From the NCBI RefSeq assembly GCF_008271295.1, contig NZ_VTOY01000017.1, positions 1 through 42,126 of the forward strand: 42,126 nucleotides of DNA, written 5' to 3'. The notes under the pieces were generated by a model that was not told the DNA's origin, did no database searches, and saw only the letters and a program-made list of their open reading frames with translations. Numbering within the stretch: the stretch's first letter is position 1; every line of letters starts with the position of its first letter. Of the stretch, positions 22,940 through 30,786 are shown piece by piece. A program made the position numbers and the translations under genes. Origin of the DNA: Pseudoselenomonas ruminis. Its GTDB lineage: Bacteria > Bacillota > Negativicutes > Selenomonadales > Selenomonadaceae.

Positions 22940-23332
22940 ATGACGCGACTTTTGGAGTTGTTTATGAGATACAAGGCTATTATGGTGCTGATGTTTCTTT
23001 TGATTATTGGTGGCGTGGCGTTCTACTTGGGGCAGTCATCGGCTAGTCCAGTAGAGGATGAAGGTTCTCCGAAGGTGCAACAGGAAGAACATATCAGTAA
23101 GAATCAGGCAGATAATAAGGCTGATAAATCTTCGGATGAGGCAGCAGCAAAAGCAAATGCCAAAACGGAAGCTGATATTGAGAAGATGGCCAAGCAGCTG
23201 GATGAGCACAAAAAGGAGATAGAGGAAGACAATACTAATGGCACAGTGGAGAATGGCACTGTGAAGATGGCACCGCCTAAATTTAGTGCTCCGAAAGACC
23301 TGAAGACAAGACAGGCTGATTTCAAGGACTAA
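22940..23332 (+). CDS. Single-span membrane protein at the trbK position
   Basis: The 130-residue protein has one membrane helix (AIMVLMFLLIIGGVAFYLG, about residues 13-31), then a charged helical periplasmic part (EEHISKNQADNKADKSSDEAA, MAKQLDEHKKEIEED) and a Pro/Lys end with RQADFKD. It sits between trbJ and trbL, where TrbK (entry exclusion) is found in IncP plasmids. It lacks the lipobox of TrbK, so the role is inferred from position only. Ribosome site GGGGGAA lies 7 nt upstream. The next gene follows after 9 nt. Confidence 0.65.
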   Translation: MTRLLELFMRYKAIMVLMFLLIIGGVAFYLGQSSASPVEDEGSPKVQQEEHISKNQADNKADKSSDEAAAKANAKTEADIEKMAKQLDEHKKEIEEDNTNGTVENGTVKMAPPKFSAPKDLKTRQADFKD

Positions 23333-23341
23333 GGTGAGACT

Positions 23342-24871
23342 ATGGATTTAGCGGTATTTGACCAAATATGTTATCAGTTTGAGACAATAGCAACAGGCGG
23401 GGTGCCGCAGATAAAAGCCTTGGTTATGGCAACTTTTTGGATGTTGGCCACGATTGATGCTTGTATGGCTTTTCTGACTAACTTGGATGATGGTGACCAT
23501 TTCAAGATCCTAATTCAGAAGTGCTTGAAGATAGGTTTTTGGATGTTTCTGCTCAATAACTGGGGAATGTTCTGCAGCCTCATAAAAAACAGCTTCATTA
23601 TGGCGGGGAGTGTCATTGGTTCCGGCGGTGGTATGGGGCTTATGCAGCATCCTTCTGTTATTGTGGCGCAGGGAATCACAACACTGGAGCCAATCTTAAA
23701 ATTTGAGAAGAATTTTACTGGAATGTCGGATGTGCTCTCTAATTTGCCTATGCTATTGGCAGGGGTTATAGCTTATGTGTTTGGGTGCATATCTTATGTG
23801 ATATTAGGGGTTCAGGTGGTGCTGACCTATGTAGAATTTTACTTAGTATGTGCTCTGTTGACGGTGTTTGTTCCCTTCGGTGTTACCAAGTGGACATCAT
23901 TTCTTGCAGAAAAGGCCATTGGCGGTGTGATTGCCTACGGTGTAAAATTGATGGTCATGTCCTGCTTAGTGGCCATTATGCCGGATGTGCTAAATTCTTA
24001 TGCACCACTTATGGCCATGAATCCTGATAATGCCTTGACTGTTATGGTGGCATTGGTGGCGGTATCTGTATTATTAGCGTTCCTAGCTTGGCAGGCTCCA
24101 GCCCTGGCCGCTTCAGTTATGACAGGTGGCCCGTCACTCACGGCAGGTAGTGCAGCTGGCTTTGGTGCTGGTGTAGCTTTAGTGGCTGCCGGTGCAACAA
24201 TGGCAGCAGCTAAAGGCGTATCAGCGGTAGCAGGAATGGCTGGAGCTGGCGGTAGTTCGGCTGGTAAGTCCGGCGCGGCAACGGCAGCTAGTCAGGTGAA
24301 TAGTAGCAGCACCAACACATCAACATCAAATAATACTTCTTCATCGTCTTCAACGACAGGAGGCGGTGGTCAGTCTTCACCAACATTTAGTAATGGTGGT
24401 ACTTCAAGCTATGGAGGCGGTAGTTCATCTTCGGGTAGTTCCGCTGCTGGAGGTGGTGGCGCATCTAATGACGGTTCGTCTTCAGGTGGAGGAGCTGCAG
24501 CTAGTGGCGGTAATTCTGCTGGAGGTAGTGCGCCAAATGGCAACACAAGCAAGACTGCTCCAGCAGGTGCCGAAGGATATGCTGGAACTGCTGCGGGAGG
24601 TTCCGCAGCCAGCAATACCGCTAATTCTTCTGAAATGTCATCAGGTGGAAATACAGGTGATGCCAGTACAGCCGCAGGAGGTTCGTCCAGTGGCTCATCC
24701 GGCGGTTCATCGGGAAGTAGTCCGGCAGGTTCACAAAGTAGTTCTGCTTCCAGCGAACAAAGCAAATCGCCTACTTTTTCAGAGGCAATGGGCAAGATGG
24801 CTATGGCGAGAAATGCGATTCCGCAGGAAGCAAGCCCGCAAGGTGGTATGTCTGCCCCGATAAGAGATTAA
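23342..24871 (+). CDS. trbL: VirB6/TrbL polytopic T4SS channel protein
   Basis: The 509-residue inner-membrane protein has at least six hydrophobic segments in residues 1-310 (for example LVMATFWMLATIDACMAFL, MLLAGVIAYVFGCISYVILGVQVVL, FYLVCALLTVFVPFG, NALTVMVALVAVSVLLAFLAW). A low-complexity tail of about 200 residues rich in Ser, Gly, Ala and Thr follows (SSSTNTSTSNNTSSSSS, GGGGQSSPTFSNGGTSS). This is the TrbL layout; the tail is longer and more Ser/Gly-rich than usual and is probably flexible or surface-exposed. AAGGTGAG lies 3 nt before the ATG. It is the last structural gene of the operon. Confidence 0.93.
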   Translation: MDLAVFDQICYQFETIATGGVPQIKALVMATFWMLATIDACMAFLTNLDDGDHFKILIQKCLKIGFWMFLLNNWGMFCSLIKNSFIMAGSVIGSGGGMGLMQHPSVIVAQGITTLEPILKFEKNFTGMSDVLSNLPMLLAGVIAYVFGCISYVILGVQVVLTYVEFYLVCALLTVFVPFGVTKWTSFLAEKAIGGVIAYGVKLMVMSCLVAIMPDVLNSYAPLMAMNPDNALTVMVALVAVSVLLAFLAWQAPALAASVMTGGPSLTAGSAAGFGAGVALVAAGATMAAAKGVSAVAGMAGAGGSSAGKSGAATAASQVNSSSTNTSTSNNTSSSSSTTGGGGQSSPTFSNGGTSSYGGGSSSSGSSAAGGGGASNDGSSSGGGAAASGGNSAGGSAPNGNTSKTAPAGAEGYAGTAAGGSAASNTANSSEMSSGGNTGDASTAAGGSSSGSSGGSSGSSPAGSQSSSASSEQSKSPTFSEAMGKMAMARNAIPQEASPQGGMSAPIRD

Positions 24872-24884
24872 GGGGGTGGATGAT

Positions 24885-25091
24885 ATGACACTAAAATGTA
24901 ATCTGCGAAAGCTCATGTATGAGCATGAGATAGAGACATTTGCTGAAGTGATCCGATTGACGGGAGTCAATCGAAACACCATCAGTAAACTGTATCATGG
25001 CCGGAGACTGGACAAGGTTCAGCTGGGGACATATATAAAGGTTTGTGACGGGCTGGCTTGTAATTTGAATGAATTGCTGGTATATGAATAG
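24885..25091 (+). CDS. XRE-type HTH regulator at the end of the T4SS operon
   Basis: The 68-residue protein is mostly one HTH domain (FAEVIRLTGVNRNTISKLYHG, about residues 18-38) followed by LGTYIKVCDGLACNLNELLVYE. It is a clear paralogue of the divergent regulator at 11939-12202. ATG 24885 has GGGGGTGG a few bases upstream; GTG 24876 overlaps that site. Being co-transcribed with the transfer genes, it could give delayed negative feedback on the operon. Confidence 0.85.
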   Translation: MTLKCNLRKLMYEHEIETFAEVIRLTGVNRNTISKLYHGRRLDKVQLGTYIKVCDGLACNLNELLVYE

Positions 25092-25095
25092 CAAG

Positions 25096-25128
25096 ATAGC
25101 AGGGGAATAAATCTCCTGCTATTTTTAT
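25096..25128 (+). terminator. Terminator of the T4SS operon
   Basis: ATAGCAGG (25096-25103) and CCTGCTAT (25115-25122) followed by TTTTAT, 5 nt after the last stop. Confidence 0.85.
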
Positions 25129-25160
25129 ACATTTTTTAATACATATTTTAATAAAAAATC

Positions 25161-25189
25161 TTGAAATGGTTAATAAATTTTGCTATAAT
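25161..25189 (+). promoter_or_regulatory. parMR promoter
   Basis: TTGAAA (25161-25166), 17-nt spacer, TATAAT (25184-25189), 46 nt before the parM ATG. TTTTAATA repeats lie just upstream (25136-25156); the centromere-like parC may be in 25125-25234. Confidence 0.8.
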
Positions 25190-25234
25190 GCTTTTTGTAA
25201 AGATTATTATCATATTATTTGGAGGGATTTGTTT

Positions 25235-26398
25235 ATGAATCTTAAAATTGCCAACGACAACGGAAACAGCGAGCATGACCTCATCATTGATGGGAAGCTG
25301 GTGCAGCAGCCGAATGTATTTGCAAAAATCATGCGGGTGCCGAACTTGGATGATGTCAACAAAGAGTATGTCCTGAAGAATCTTCATGACAATCTGCTGG
25401 TTTCCATTGAAGGTGGTTTGTATTACATCGGCCAGCGGGCTTTGGAATCCGGCCAGCCCTGCCGCGCTATTGAGGTCGGTGTGGACAATAACAAGGTAAC
25501 GAGTGATATTGTTTACATCAACACGCTGGCACATTCGGCAGCTGCCGCCATTGAGGAGGCTGCTGGCAAGGATTATGACTTGAGCGCACTGGATGAGACG
25601 ATTACTGCCCATGTGGACATGGCCACGGCTCTCCCGGTGTCCTACTTCAACAAGAAGAACTGTCAGACGTTCAGCGAGAAGTTCACTGGCAAAAAGCACC
25701 ATGTATGTGTATACATTGGCGATAAGGAAGTAATGGTTGAACTGATTTATGACTTTGTGAAGGTCATTCCTGAAGGTGTAACGGCTTCCTTTGCGCTGAA
25801 AGAGAACAATGAACTGTTTGAGGAATATAACAAGCAACATAAGGATGCCCCGCTGGACAAGGCTGATTTTGCAGAGAACAAGGTTCTGCATATCGCTGTG
25901 GGCGAAGGTACCACGGAGTTCCCTGTAACTACGGATGTTCATTTCAAGCCGGACTTCATCAGTGGTACCAATAACGGCAATGGCCATGCCATTGATGCCG
26001 TGATTGATGATTTCAAAGAGCAGTTCGGCCTGATGAAGCTCACCCGTCAGGAATACTCTGATATTCTTCAGGATGAAGGCCACAAGTACCATGCTACGGC
26101 TGTGGAGTTCATTATGCCCGCCTTGGAGAATCAGGCCGAAGAAATCCTGCATAAGGCCAAGCAGGTGATCCAGCAAGCAAACAACGAGATTGATGTGGTT
26201 TGCGTGTATGGTGGTGGCTCCATTATGATGCGCGAAGCACTGGAGAAGAAACTGAAGGACTTCTGTGACCGTGCCATGATTAAGCTCCTGTATATGCCGA
26301 AGAAGTACGCAGTTACATTGGAAGTAAGCGGCCTGAACGTGTTCCTTAATAGCAAGGTCTTTGCCGCTCTCAAAGAAGCATCGGCAGCAAATAACTAA
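25235..26398 (+). CDS. parM: ParM-type actin-like plasmid segregation ATPase
   Basis: The 387-residue filament-forming protein pushes plasmid copies apart. The actin fold is recognisable from LKIANDNGNSEHDL (phosphate-1 region, about residues 3-16), VDMATALPVSYF, the phosphate-2 region VLHIAVGEGTTEFPV (about 225-240), and the adenosine motif VVCVYGGGSIMMREAL (about 323-338). ATG 25235 is supported by GGAGG 8 nt upstream; the longer frame to 25166 lies in the promoter. It is followed by a small RHH-like gene, the usual parM-parR order. It belongs to the Alp/Alp7-like diversity and not the R1 type. Confidence 0.88.
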   Translation: MNLKIANDNGNSEHDLIIDGKLVQQPNVFAKIMRVPNLDDVNKEYVLKNLHDNLLVSIEGGLYYIGQRALESGQPCRAIEVGVDNNKVTSDIVYINTLAHSAAAAIEEAAGKDYDLSALDETITAHVDMATALPVSYFNKKNCQTFSEKFTGKKHHVCVYIGDKEVMVELIYDFVKVIPEGVTASFALKENNELFEEYNKQHKDAPLDKADFAENKVLHIAVGEGTTEFPVTTDVHFKPDFISGTNNGNGHAIDAVIDDFKEQFGLMKLTRQEYSDILQDEGHKYHATAVEFIMPALENQAEEILHKAKQVIQQANNEIDVVCVYGGGSIMMREALEKKLKDFCDRAMIKLLYMPKKYAVTLEVSGLNVFLNSKVFAALKEASAANN

Positions 26399-26439
26399 AG
26401 GAGGGACGGCGTGGAGCTGCCTCCACGCCCTAAAATATG
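26398..26439 (+). promoter_or_regulatory. parR ribosome binding site with an interposed hairpin
   Basis: AAGGAGGG (26398-26405) is 31 nt from the parR ATG (26437). Between them is a perfect 9-bp hairpin, GGCGTGGAG (26408-26416), CTGC, CTCCACGCC (26421-26429). With the hairpin folded the effective spacing is about 9 nt. No other Shine-Dalgarno lies near the ATG. Confidence 0.7.
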
Positions 26440-26790
26440 GCATTTATAACAAAGTCGTTTCGCTTTGACGATTCGCACCCTGTACTGAAGGATTTCGTGG
26501 CCAAGCAGTCCAACTTCAGCAAGGCTATGAAGTATTTGGTATTTGACTATTGTAGCAAGCATCCTGAGATTGAGGACTTGGCGGTTAAATATCAGGTGGT
26601 ATCGGATGCAGCGGTTCTTGACCGTATGCGTGCGATGACACAGACAGATTCCGCACAGGAAGCCCAGCCGGAGGCAAAAGCAGAGGAAAAGACCGAAGCT
26701 GCTCCAGCACCACAAAAGAAGAAAACATCCAAGAAGGATAAAAAGAAGTCTTCGGATGTTAATCTTGATGATTATAGCGAGTATATGTAA
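26437..26790 (+). CDS. parR: ParR-like centromere-binding adaptor
   Basis: The 117-residue protein has an N-terminal ribbon-helix-helix-like part (FITKSFRFDDSHPVLKDFVA, SKAMKYLVFDYCSKH), a linker, and a Lys/Glu/Ala-rich tail (PQKKKTSKKDKKKSS) ending DVNLDDYSEYM. Its position behind parM and its size fit ParR, which joins the centromere to ParM filaments; in known systems the C-terminal end contacts ParM. The sequence is divergent, so the call rests on context. The last 31 nt of the gene region are repeated at 27271-27301. Confidence 0.75.
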   Translation: MAFITKSFRFDDSHPVLKDFVAKQSNFSKAMKYLVFDYCSKHPEIEDLAVKYQVVSDAAVLDRMRAMTQTDSAQEAQPEAKAEEKTEAAPAPQKKKTSKKDKKKSSDVNLDDYSEYM

Positions 26791-26791
26791 T
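26761..26791 (+). repeat. Direct repeat of the parR 3' end, copy 1
   Basis: Codes the last residues of ParR. 29 of 31 positions match 27271-27301; one difference is silent and one changes Asp to Glu. Confidence 0.85.
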
Positions 26792-26801
26792 TAGCTTTTA
26801 G

Positions 26802-26848
26802 AAATCTTAGTGGAGAAACTGTATAGTTTCTTCTCTAAGATTTGTGTT
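26802..26848 (+). terminator. Terminator of parMR
   Basis: AAATCTTAG (26802-26810) pairs with CTAAGATTT (26835-26843), enclosing GAAACT/AGTTTC. A short T-rich stretch follows. Confidence 0.75.
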
Positions 26849-26870
26849 TTGTTATTGAGGATGGTATTTA

Positions 26871-27272
26871 ATGAAAATATTTGTAGGATTTGTAGAAGCA
26901 ATTTTTATGTTTTTGGTAGCTGAAAAAATGTTTGACATATTTCGTTTTACATATTTTCCGTTTAGTCCTGAACCGTTCTTTTTACCAAATCTAATGGAAA
27001 ATTTATTTATTGGCTTGATGTTTGTTTCTCTTATTCCAGCAGTAATTGCCCATAAAAAAGGTAGGAATTTTAACATATGGTGGATTTATGGATGGGCGTT
27101 TTTCCTTATAGCTATTATTCATGCTATATTGTTAAAACCGAACGATGATGCAAAATTGAAATCAGGTAAATATAAGACTTGCCCTCAATGTGCAGAAGTA
27201 ATAAAAGAAGAAGCTATTGTATGTAAGCATTGTGGTTATCGTTATGATACCTTAGCTGATATTGTAGAATAA
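26871..27272 (+). CDS. Membrane protein with C-terminal zinc ribbon
   Basis: The 133-residue protein has about three hydrophobic segments (VGFVEAIFMFLVAEKMFDIF, LFIGLMFVSLIPAVIAHKK, WIYGWAFFLIAIIHAILL). A short cytoplasmic linker and a zinc ribbon follow, TCPQCAEVIKEEAIVCKHCGY (residues about 105-125, two CxxC pairs). Zinc-ribbon membrane proteins of this kind are widespread and mostly uncharacterised. Codon and base use are more AT-rich than parMR, and the gene lies between two copies of the parR 3' end, so it seems to have been inserted there. GAGG lies 10 nt before the ATG. Confidence 0.8.
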   Translation: MKIFVGFVEAIFMFLVAEKMFDIFRFTYFPFSPEPFFLPNLMENLFIGLMFVSLIPAVIAHKKGRNFNIWWIYGWAFFLIAIIHAILLKPNDDAKLKSGKYKTCPQCAEVIKEEAIVCKHCGYRYDTLADIVE

Positions 27273-27301
27273 TCTTGATGAGTATAGCGAATATATGTAA
27301 T
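27271..27301 (+). repeat. Direct repeat of the parR 3' end, copy 2
   Basis: A 31-nt copy of 26761-26791 with two changes. The codon pattern LDEYSEYM-stop is kept, although no parR frame precedes it. Confidence 0.85.
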
Positions 27302-27373
27302 ATAGACCCTGCCTTAAAGGTAAGGGGGTTACACAATTTGAATATCAGATAGTACATAGATAAAGCAAGTAAT

Positions 27374-27410
27374 AAAAACAGGGGTAGGCTGTTGGCCTAC
27401 CCCTGTTTTT
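27374..27410. terminator. Strong bidirectional terminator
   Basis: AAAAACAGGGGTAGGC (27374-27389), loop TGTTG, GCCTACCCCTGTTTTT (27395-27410), a perfect 16-bp stem between converging units. Confidence 0.85.
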
Positions 27411-27464
27411 ATCTAAATGCCGTCCCTAATAGCAGTTCAGGGATGGCTTTCTTATGATATTACC

Positions 27465-27496
27465 AAAAAAGGGGAGGCGACAGCCTCCCCTTTTTT
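27465..27496. terminator. Bidirectional terminator after the 27.5-kb regulator
   Basis: AAAAAAGGGGAGGC (27465-27478), loop GACA, GCCTCCCCTTTTTT (27483-27496). It touches the stop codon of the minus-strand regulator gene. Confidence 0.85.
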
Positions 27497-28143
27497 TAGT
27501 ATTCGCATTCATCATCGTATTCATCGTCATCAAAATATATTATATGGCCAAAACCACCCCATACAGCTCCTTTGGAGGCCATACCCATTTTTTCACCTCG
27601 GATTTTATCTTCAATAACTTTTTTTATAGATAAATCTTCCTTAGTGTTGGTTAAAACGCTAAATAACCAATTCCTATATGTATCTACGATAATATCAGAT
27701 TGTTCAATTAAAGAATTTTTGAAATCTGCGTAGGGAATTAACTTTTCTACCGACACATAAAGATATTTGTATTTAGCTGCTTCATCCCATACCCAAAGTT
27801 CATACCTATCCATATATCTATCTTCACAAAATTCCATAAAAAATTCAATTTTATCATCCACTGATATTATTTCAATACTTCGTTTTCTATTATGTGATTT
27901 CTTTTCAAATATTCTATATGCTTCATCTTCGAGAATTTCACCAATGGACATATCAAAATACTCTGCCAAGGAAACTATATTATCAATTCCGGGCATTTTT
28001 GAACCGTGTTCCCAGTTCTGAACTGCTTTTGTTGACACACCAACATATTCAGCAATTTGTTCTTGTGTTTTATCATGAAATTTGCGTAATTCGGATAATC
28101 TCTTTCCAAAAGAAACGCAGTCAAATTTATATTTATTGTTCAT
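27496..28143 (-). CDS. XRE-family transcriptional regulator with long C-terminal domain
   Basis: The 215-residue protein has an N-terminal XRE HTH (LSELRKFHDKTQEQIAEYVG, STKAVQNWEHGSKMPGIDNI, residues about 14-55). The C-terminal part is of unknown family and ends in an acidic tail (FDDDEYDDECEY). GGAGG lies 7 nt before ATG 28143. It is divergent from topB, and the 170-bp gap holds the topB promoter with an inverted copy of the T4SS operator. It may control topB or itself. Base composition is AT-rich compared with topB. Confidence 0.85.
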   Translation of the reverse strand: MNNKYKFDCVSFGKRLSELRKFHDKTQEQIAEYVGVSTKAVQNWEHGSKMPGIDNIVSLAEYFDMSIGEILEDEAYRIFEKKSHNRKRSIEIISVDDKIEFFMEFCEDRYMDRYELWVWDEAAKYKYLYVSVEKLIPYADFKNSLIEQSDIIVDTYRNWLFSVLTNTKEDLSIKKVIEDKIRGEKMGMASKGAVWGGFGHIIYFDDDEYDDECEY

Positions 28144-28225
28144 AATTCTTCCTCCTCTTTTTATTATATTATAGATTTTCAGTCATGAGAAGGAACCGGC
28201 GGTTCCGCAAAATAGGTAAATTTTC

Positions 28226-28262
28226 TTGATAATAACCGCTAATAGTATTATAATACGAGGTA
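28226..28262 (+). promoter_or_regulatory. topB promoter with inverted T4SS operator
   Basis: TTGATA (28226-28231), 17-nt spacer, TATAAT (28249-28254) inside the 12-bp palindrome GTATTATAATAC (28245-28256). On the minus strand 28247-28262 reads ACCTCGTATTATAATA, identical to 12421-12436 in the T4SS promoter. Suggests common control. Confidence 0.75.
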
Positions 28263-28314
28263 AGAGCATTTTTATTATACTAAGTATTAAAATAATCGTT
28301 ATCGGGGTGATAAA

Positions 28315-30453
28315 TTGAAGGTAATCATAGCAGAAAAGCCCAGCTTGGCTCGAACTGTGGTACAGGCATTGTCGGGCAAAGAGAAATTTGACCGCAAACA
28401 AGGGTATTTTGAAGGTCAGGAGACGATTGTCACTTATGCTTATGGCCATTTGTTCCAGCTGCGCGACATGGGCGAATATACAGGGGAAACGGCTTGGAAG
28501 CTGGAAGGGCTGCCGTTTATCCCGGAAAAATTCAAGTTCCGGCTCAAAACATCAAAGGATAAGGCCAAGGATGACAGTGTGAAGCAGCAGTATGAAACTA
28601 TTCGGGAGCTTATTGGCCGGGATGATGTGGATGCGGTGGTGAACTGCGGGGATAGTGACCGTGAGGGGCAGGTTATAGGGGATTTGATTATTCATAATGC
28701 CCTTGGCCAGCTGAAACAGAAAAAGGCGGTTTATCGTCTTTGGCTGCCGGAGCAGACAGAAGACACGATACGCCATGCCGTCAAGACCATGAAACTGGAT
28801 GAGGAATATCAGAATCTTTTCCATGAGGGCTTGGCTAGAACATACATGGACTGGCTCTTGGGGATCAATCTGACACGGTTCCTTTCGGTGAAGCTGAATC
28901 ACTTTATGCCCGTGGGCAGGGTGCTTATTCCCATTGTGAAGATTATCTATGACCGGGACATGGAGATAAGAAACTTCAAGCCAGAGAAATACTTTGTCTT
29001 AGAGAGTAACGCAGAAACCAACGGTGAAGCGGTAAAGCTGACCTTCAAAGAAAAGTATGCAAGCAAGGCAGATTGCCAGTCTATGCAGGAATATCTGAAT
29101 GGTCAAAAGGCTACCGTTATAAAGGTAGAGCAAAAAGACATCATAAAAAGAGCAAGCAAGTTATTTTCCCTAAGTACCTTGCAAAGCCGTCTAAGTAAGC
29201 TGCATAAGATGACATTGGCTGACAGTCTGAAAATCATTCAGGGGCTTTATGAGAAGGGCTTTGTTACCTATCCCCGCACCAACTCAGAGTATCTAAGTGA
29301 AGCGGAGAAGGGCAAGGTAGAAGCCATTATTGCCAAGTTGAACGGGGAGCAGCCCTATTTGGCCATGAAGGACAGCAAGGGAATTTTTGATGATTCCAAG
29401 ATAGAGAGCCATAGTGCCCTTATCATTACCAATAAATTCCCAAAAGCGGATGAGCTTGGCGCGGATGAGCAGCTTGTCTATGACACCATCAAGAATAGAT
29501 TTATCTGCAATTTCCTTATAGAGGACACGGTAATGTCCCGGACTGGCATGGAGATTGCTGTGGGGAAGGAAAACTTTGAATTAAAAGGGGATGCTGTGAA
29601 GCAGCCCGGATTCCTGACGTATGAACCATTGACCAAGAAAGAAAGCATTCTGCCTAATCTCAATGAGGGGGATGAGGTGGCGGTGGACTTCCGGCCCGTA
29701 GAGAAGGAGACAACGCCACCTGCAAAGTTTGATATATCCATGCTATCGAACTATCTAAAAAATCCTTTCCGTGATGAGCTAAAGGAGGCAGACGGTGAGG
29801 CCGGGGAGGCCGAAGACGATGCTGCCGAATATCGAGCTATGCTTGCAGGTGTGGAAATCGGCACGGAGGCCACAAGAACCGGCATCATTGAGAATGCGAA
29901 ACACGCCAGCTATATATCAGAGAAGAACACAAAGCTGTCCATTGAACCAATGGGAGAAAAGCTGATAGAATCCCTTGATAAGCTGCATATTAACCTCTAC
30001 AAGGAAAAGACCGTGGAATTTTCCAAGCTACTGAAGCAGGTTTTCCATGGCGATACGGAGGTTCAGGAGTGTGTGGACTTTACGGCCAAGGAACTGCGCT
30101 CCATCGTGGACGGCGGGGCAGCCGTCACGCTGGAGCAGATTGCGCCAGCAGAAAAAGAGGTCATTGGCAAATGCCCGCGCTGCGGGAAGAATATCTATGA
30201 GAGTACCAAGGCTTTTTACTGTTCAGGCTTCAAGGCTGAACCAAAATGCAACTTTACCATGTGGAAGAAGGATAAGTTTTGGGAAAGTCGGGGGAAGAAA
30301 CTCACCAAGGCTATGGCCATAAAGATGCTTCAGGGTGTCAAGGTGAAGGTCAAGGGCTTGAAGAAGAAAAGCGGTGATGGTACCTATGATGCCTATATTT
30401 CGATGGTGGACACAGGAAAATGGGTCAATTATGAAATGACCTTTGAAAAATAG
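28315..30453 (+). CDS. topB: DNA topoisomerase III
   Basis: The 712-residue type IA topoisomerase decatenates plasmid DNA during replication and transfer. A Toprim domain opens the protein (KVIIAEKPSLARTVVQ, NCGDSDREGQVIGDL about residues 101-115). The catalytic Tyr is in GFVTYPRTNSEYLS (about residue 321). A C-terminal zinc finger (CPRCGKNIYESTKAFYCSG) and a DUF-like end ending in NYEMTFEK follow. The start is TTG 28315: GGGGTG lies 6 nt upstream and the protein begins exactly at the conserved KVIIAEKPS. It heads a three-gene unit with 30465 and the M23 peptidase. Confidence 0.93.
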   Translation: MKVIIAEKPSLARTVVQALSGKEKFDRKQGYFEGQETIVTYAYGHLFQLRDMGEYTGETAWKLEGLPFIPEKFKFRLKTSKDKAKDDSVKQQYETIRELIGRDDVDAVVNCGDSDREGQVIGDLIIHNALGQLKQKKAVYRLWLPEQTEDTIRHAVKTMKLDEEYQNLFHEGLARTYMDWLLGINLTRFLSVKLNHFMPVGRVLIPIVKIIYDRDMEIRNFKPEKYFVLESNAETNGEAVKLTFKEKYASKADCQSMQEYLNGQKATVIKVEQKDIIKRASKLFSLSTLQSRLSKLHKMTLADSLKIIQGLYEKGFVTYPRTNSEYLSEAEKGKVEAIIAKLNGEQPYLAMKDSKGIFDDSKIESHSALIITNKFPKADELGADEQLVYDTIKNRFICNFLIEDTVMSRTGMEIAVGKENFELKGDAVKQPGFLTYEPLTKKESILPNLNEGDEVAVDFRPVEKETTPPAKFDISMLSNYLKNPFRDELKEADGEAGEAEDDAAEYRAMLAGVEIGTEATRTGIIENAKHASYISEKNTKLSIEPMGEKLIESLDKLHINLYKEKTVEFSKLLKQVFHGDTEVQECVDFTAKELRSIVDGGAAVTLEQIAPAEKEVIGKCPRCGKNIYESTKAFYCSGFKAEPKCNFTMWKKDKFWESRGKKLTKAMAIKMLQGVKVKVKGLKKKSGDGTYDAYISMVDTGKWVNYEMTFEK

Positions 30454-30464
30454 GGGGCAGGAAA

Positions 30465-30785
30465 ATGAGTTTTTTGAAACGCTGGCTTACACCATATCAG
30501 ACTTGCACGCCGGAGACGGCTAAGAAGATTCGGCAAAGTGTGATGCCTTTTTCGGAGATAGGGGAACACTTGGAGCATAGGGAAGAAGCAAAAGCAGCCT
30601 ATCACCGTTTAGGGGAGGGCGATAAGTTGCTGATACTGTTATTTGTGCTAAATTCTATTATGCTGGTGGCTACGGCGATATATGCGCCGACAGTCACCTA
30701 TACATGGTTTTATAAGGGATGGCAGGGCGTTCAGTTTGCCTTTATGGTATATCTTGCTTACCATCTAAGCCATAGGAGGCGGTAA
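30465..30785 (+). CDS. Small membrane protein between topB and the M23 peptidase
   Basis: The 106-residue protein has a polar N-terminal half (SFLKRWLTPYQTCTPETAKK) and two hydrophobic segments (LLILLFVLNSIMLVATAIY and GVQFAFMVYLAYHLS), ending in SHRRR. No known family recognised. GGGGG lies 7 nt before the ATG. It starts 11 nt after topB and ends 1 nt before the peptidase, so it is translated with both. A role near the transfer apparatus is possible from context only. Confidence 0.75.
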   Translation: MSFLKRWLTPYQTCTPETAKKIRQSVMPFSEIGEHLEHREEAKAAYHRLGEGDKLLILLFVLNSIMLVATAIYAPTVTYTWFYKGWQGVQFAFMVYLAYHLSHRRR

Positions 30786-30786
30786 G

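Noticed and set aside
24366-24863. 165-codon frame inside the trbL tail, and a minus-strand frame 24409-24795
   Set aside because: Both are shadows of the low-complexity Ser/Gly coding repeat of TrbL.
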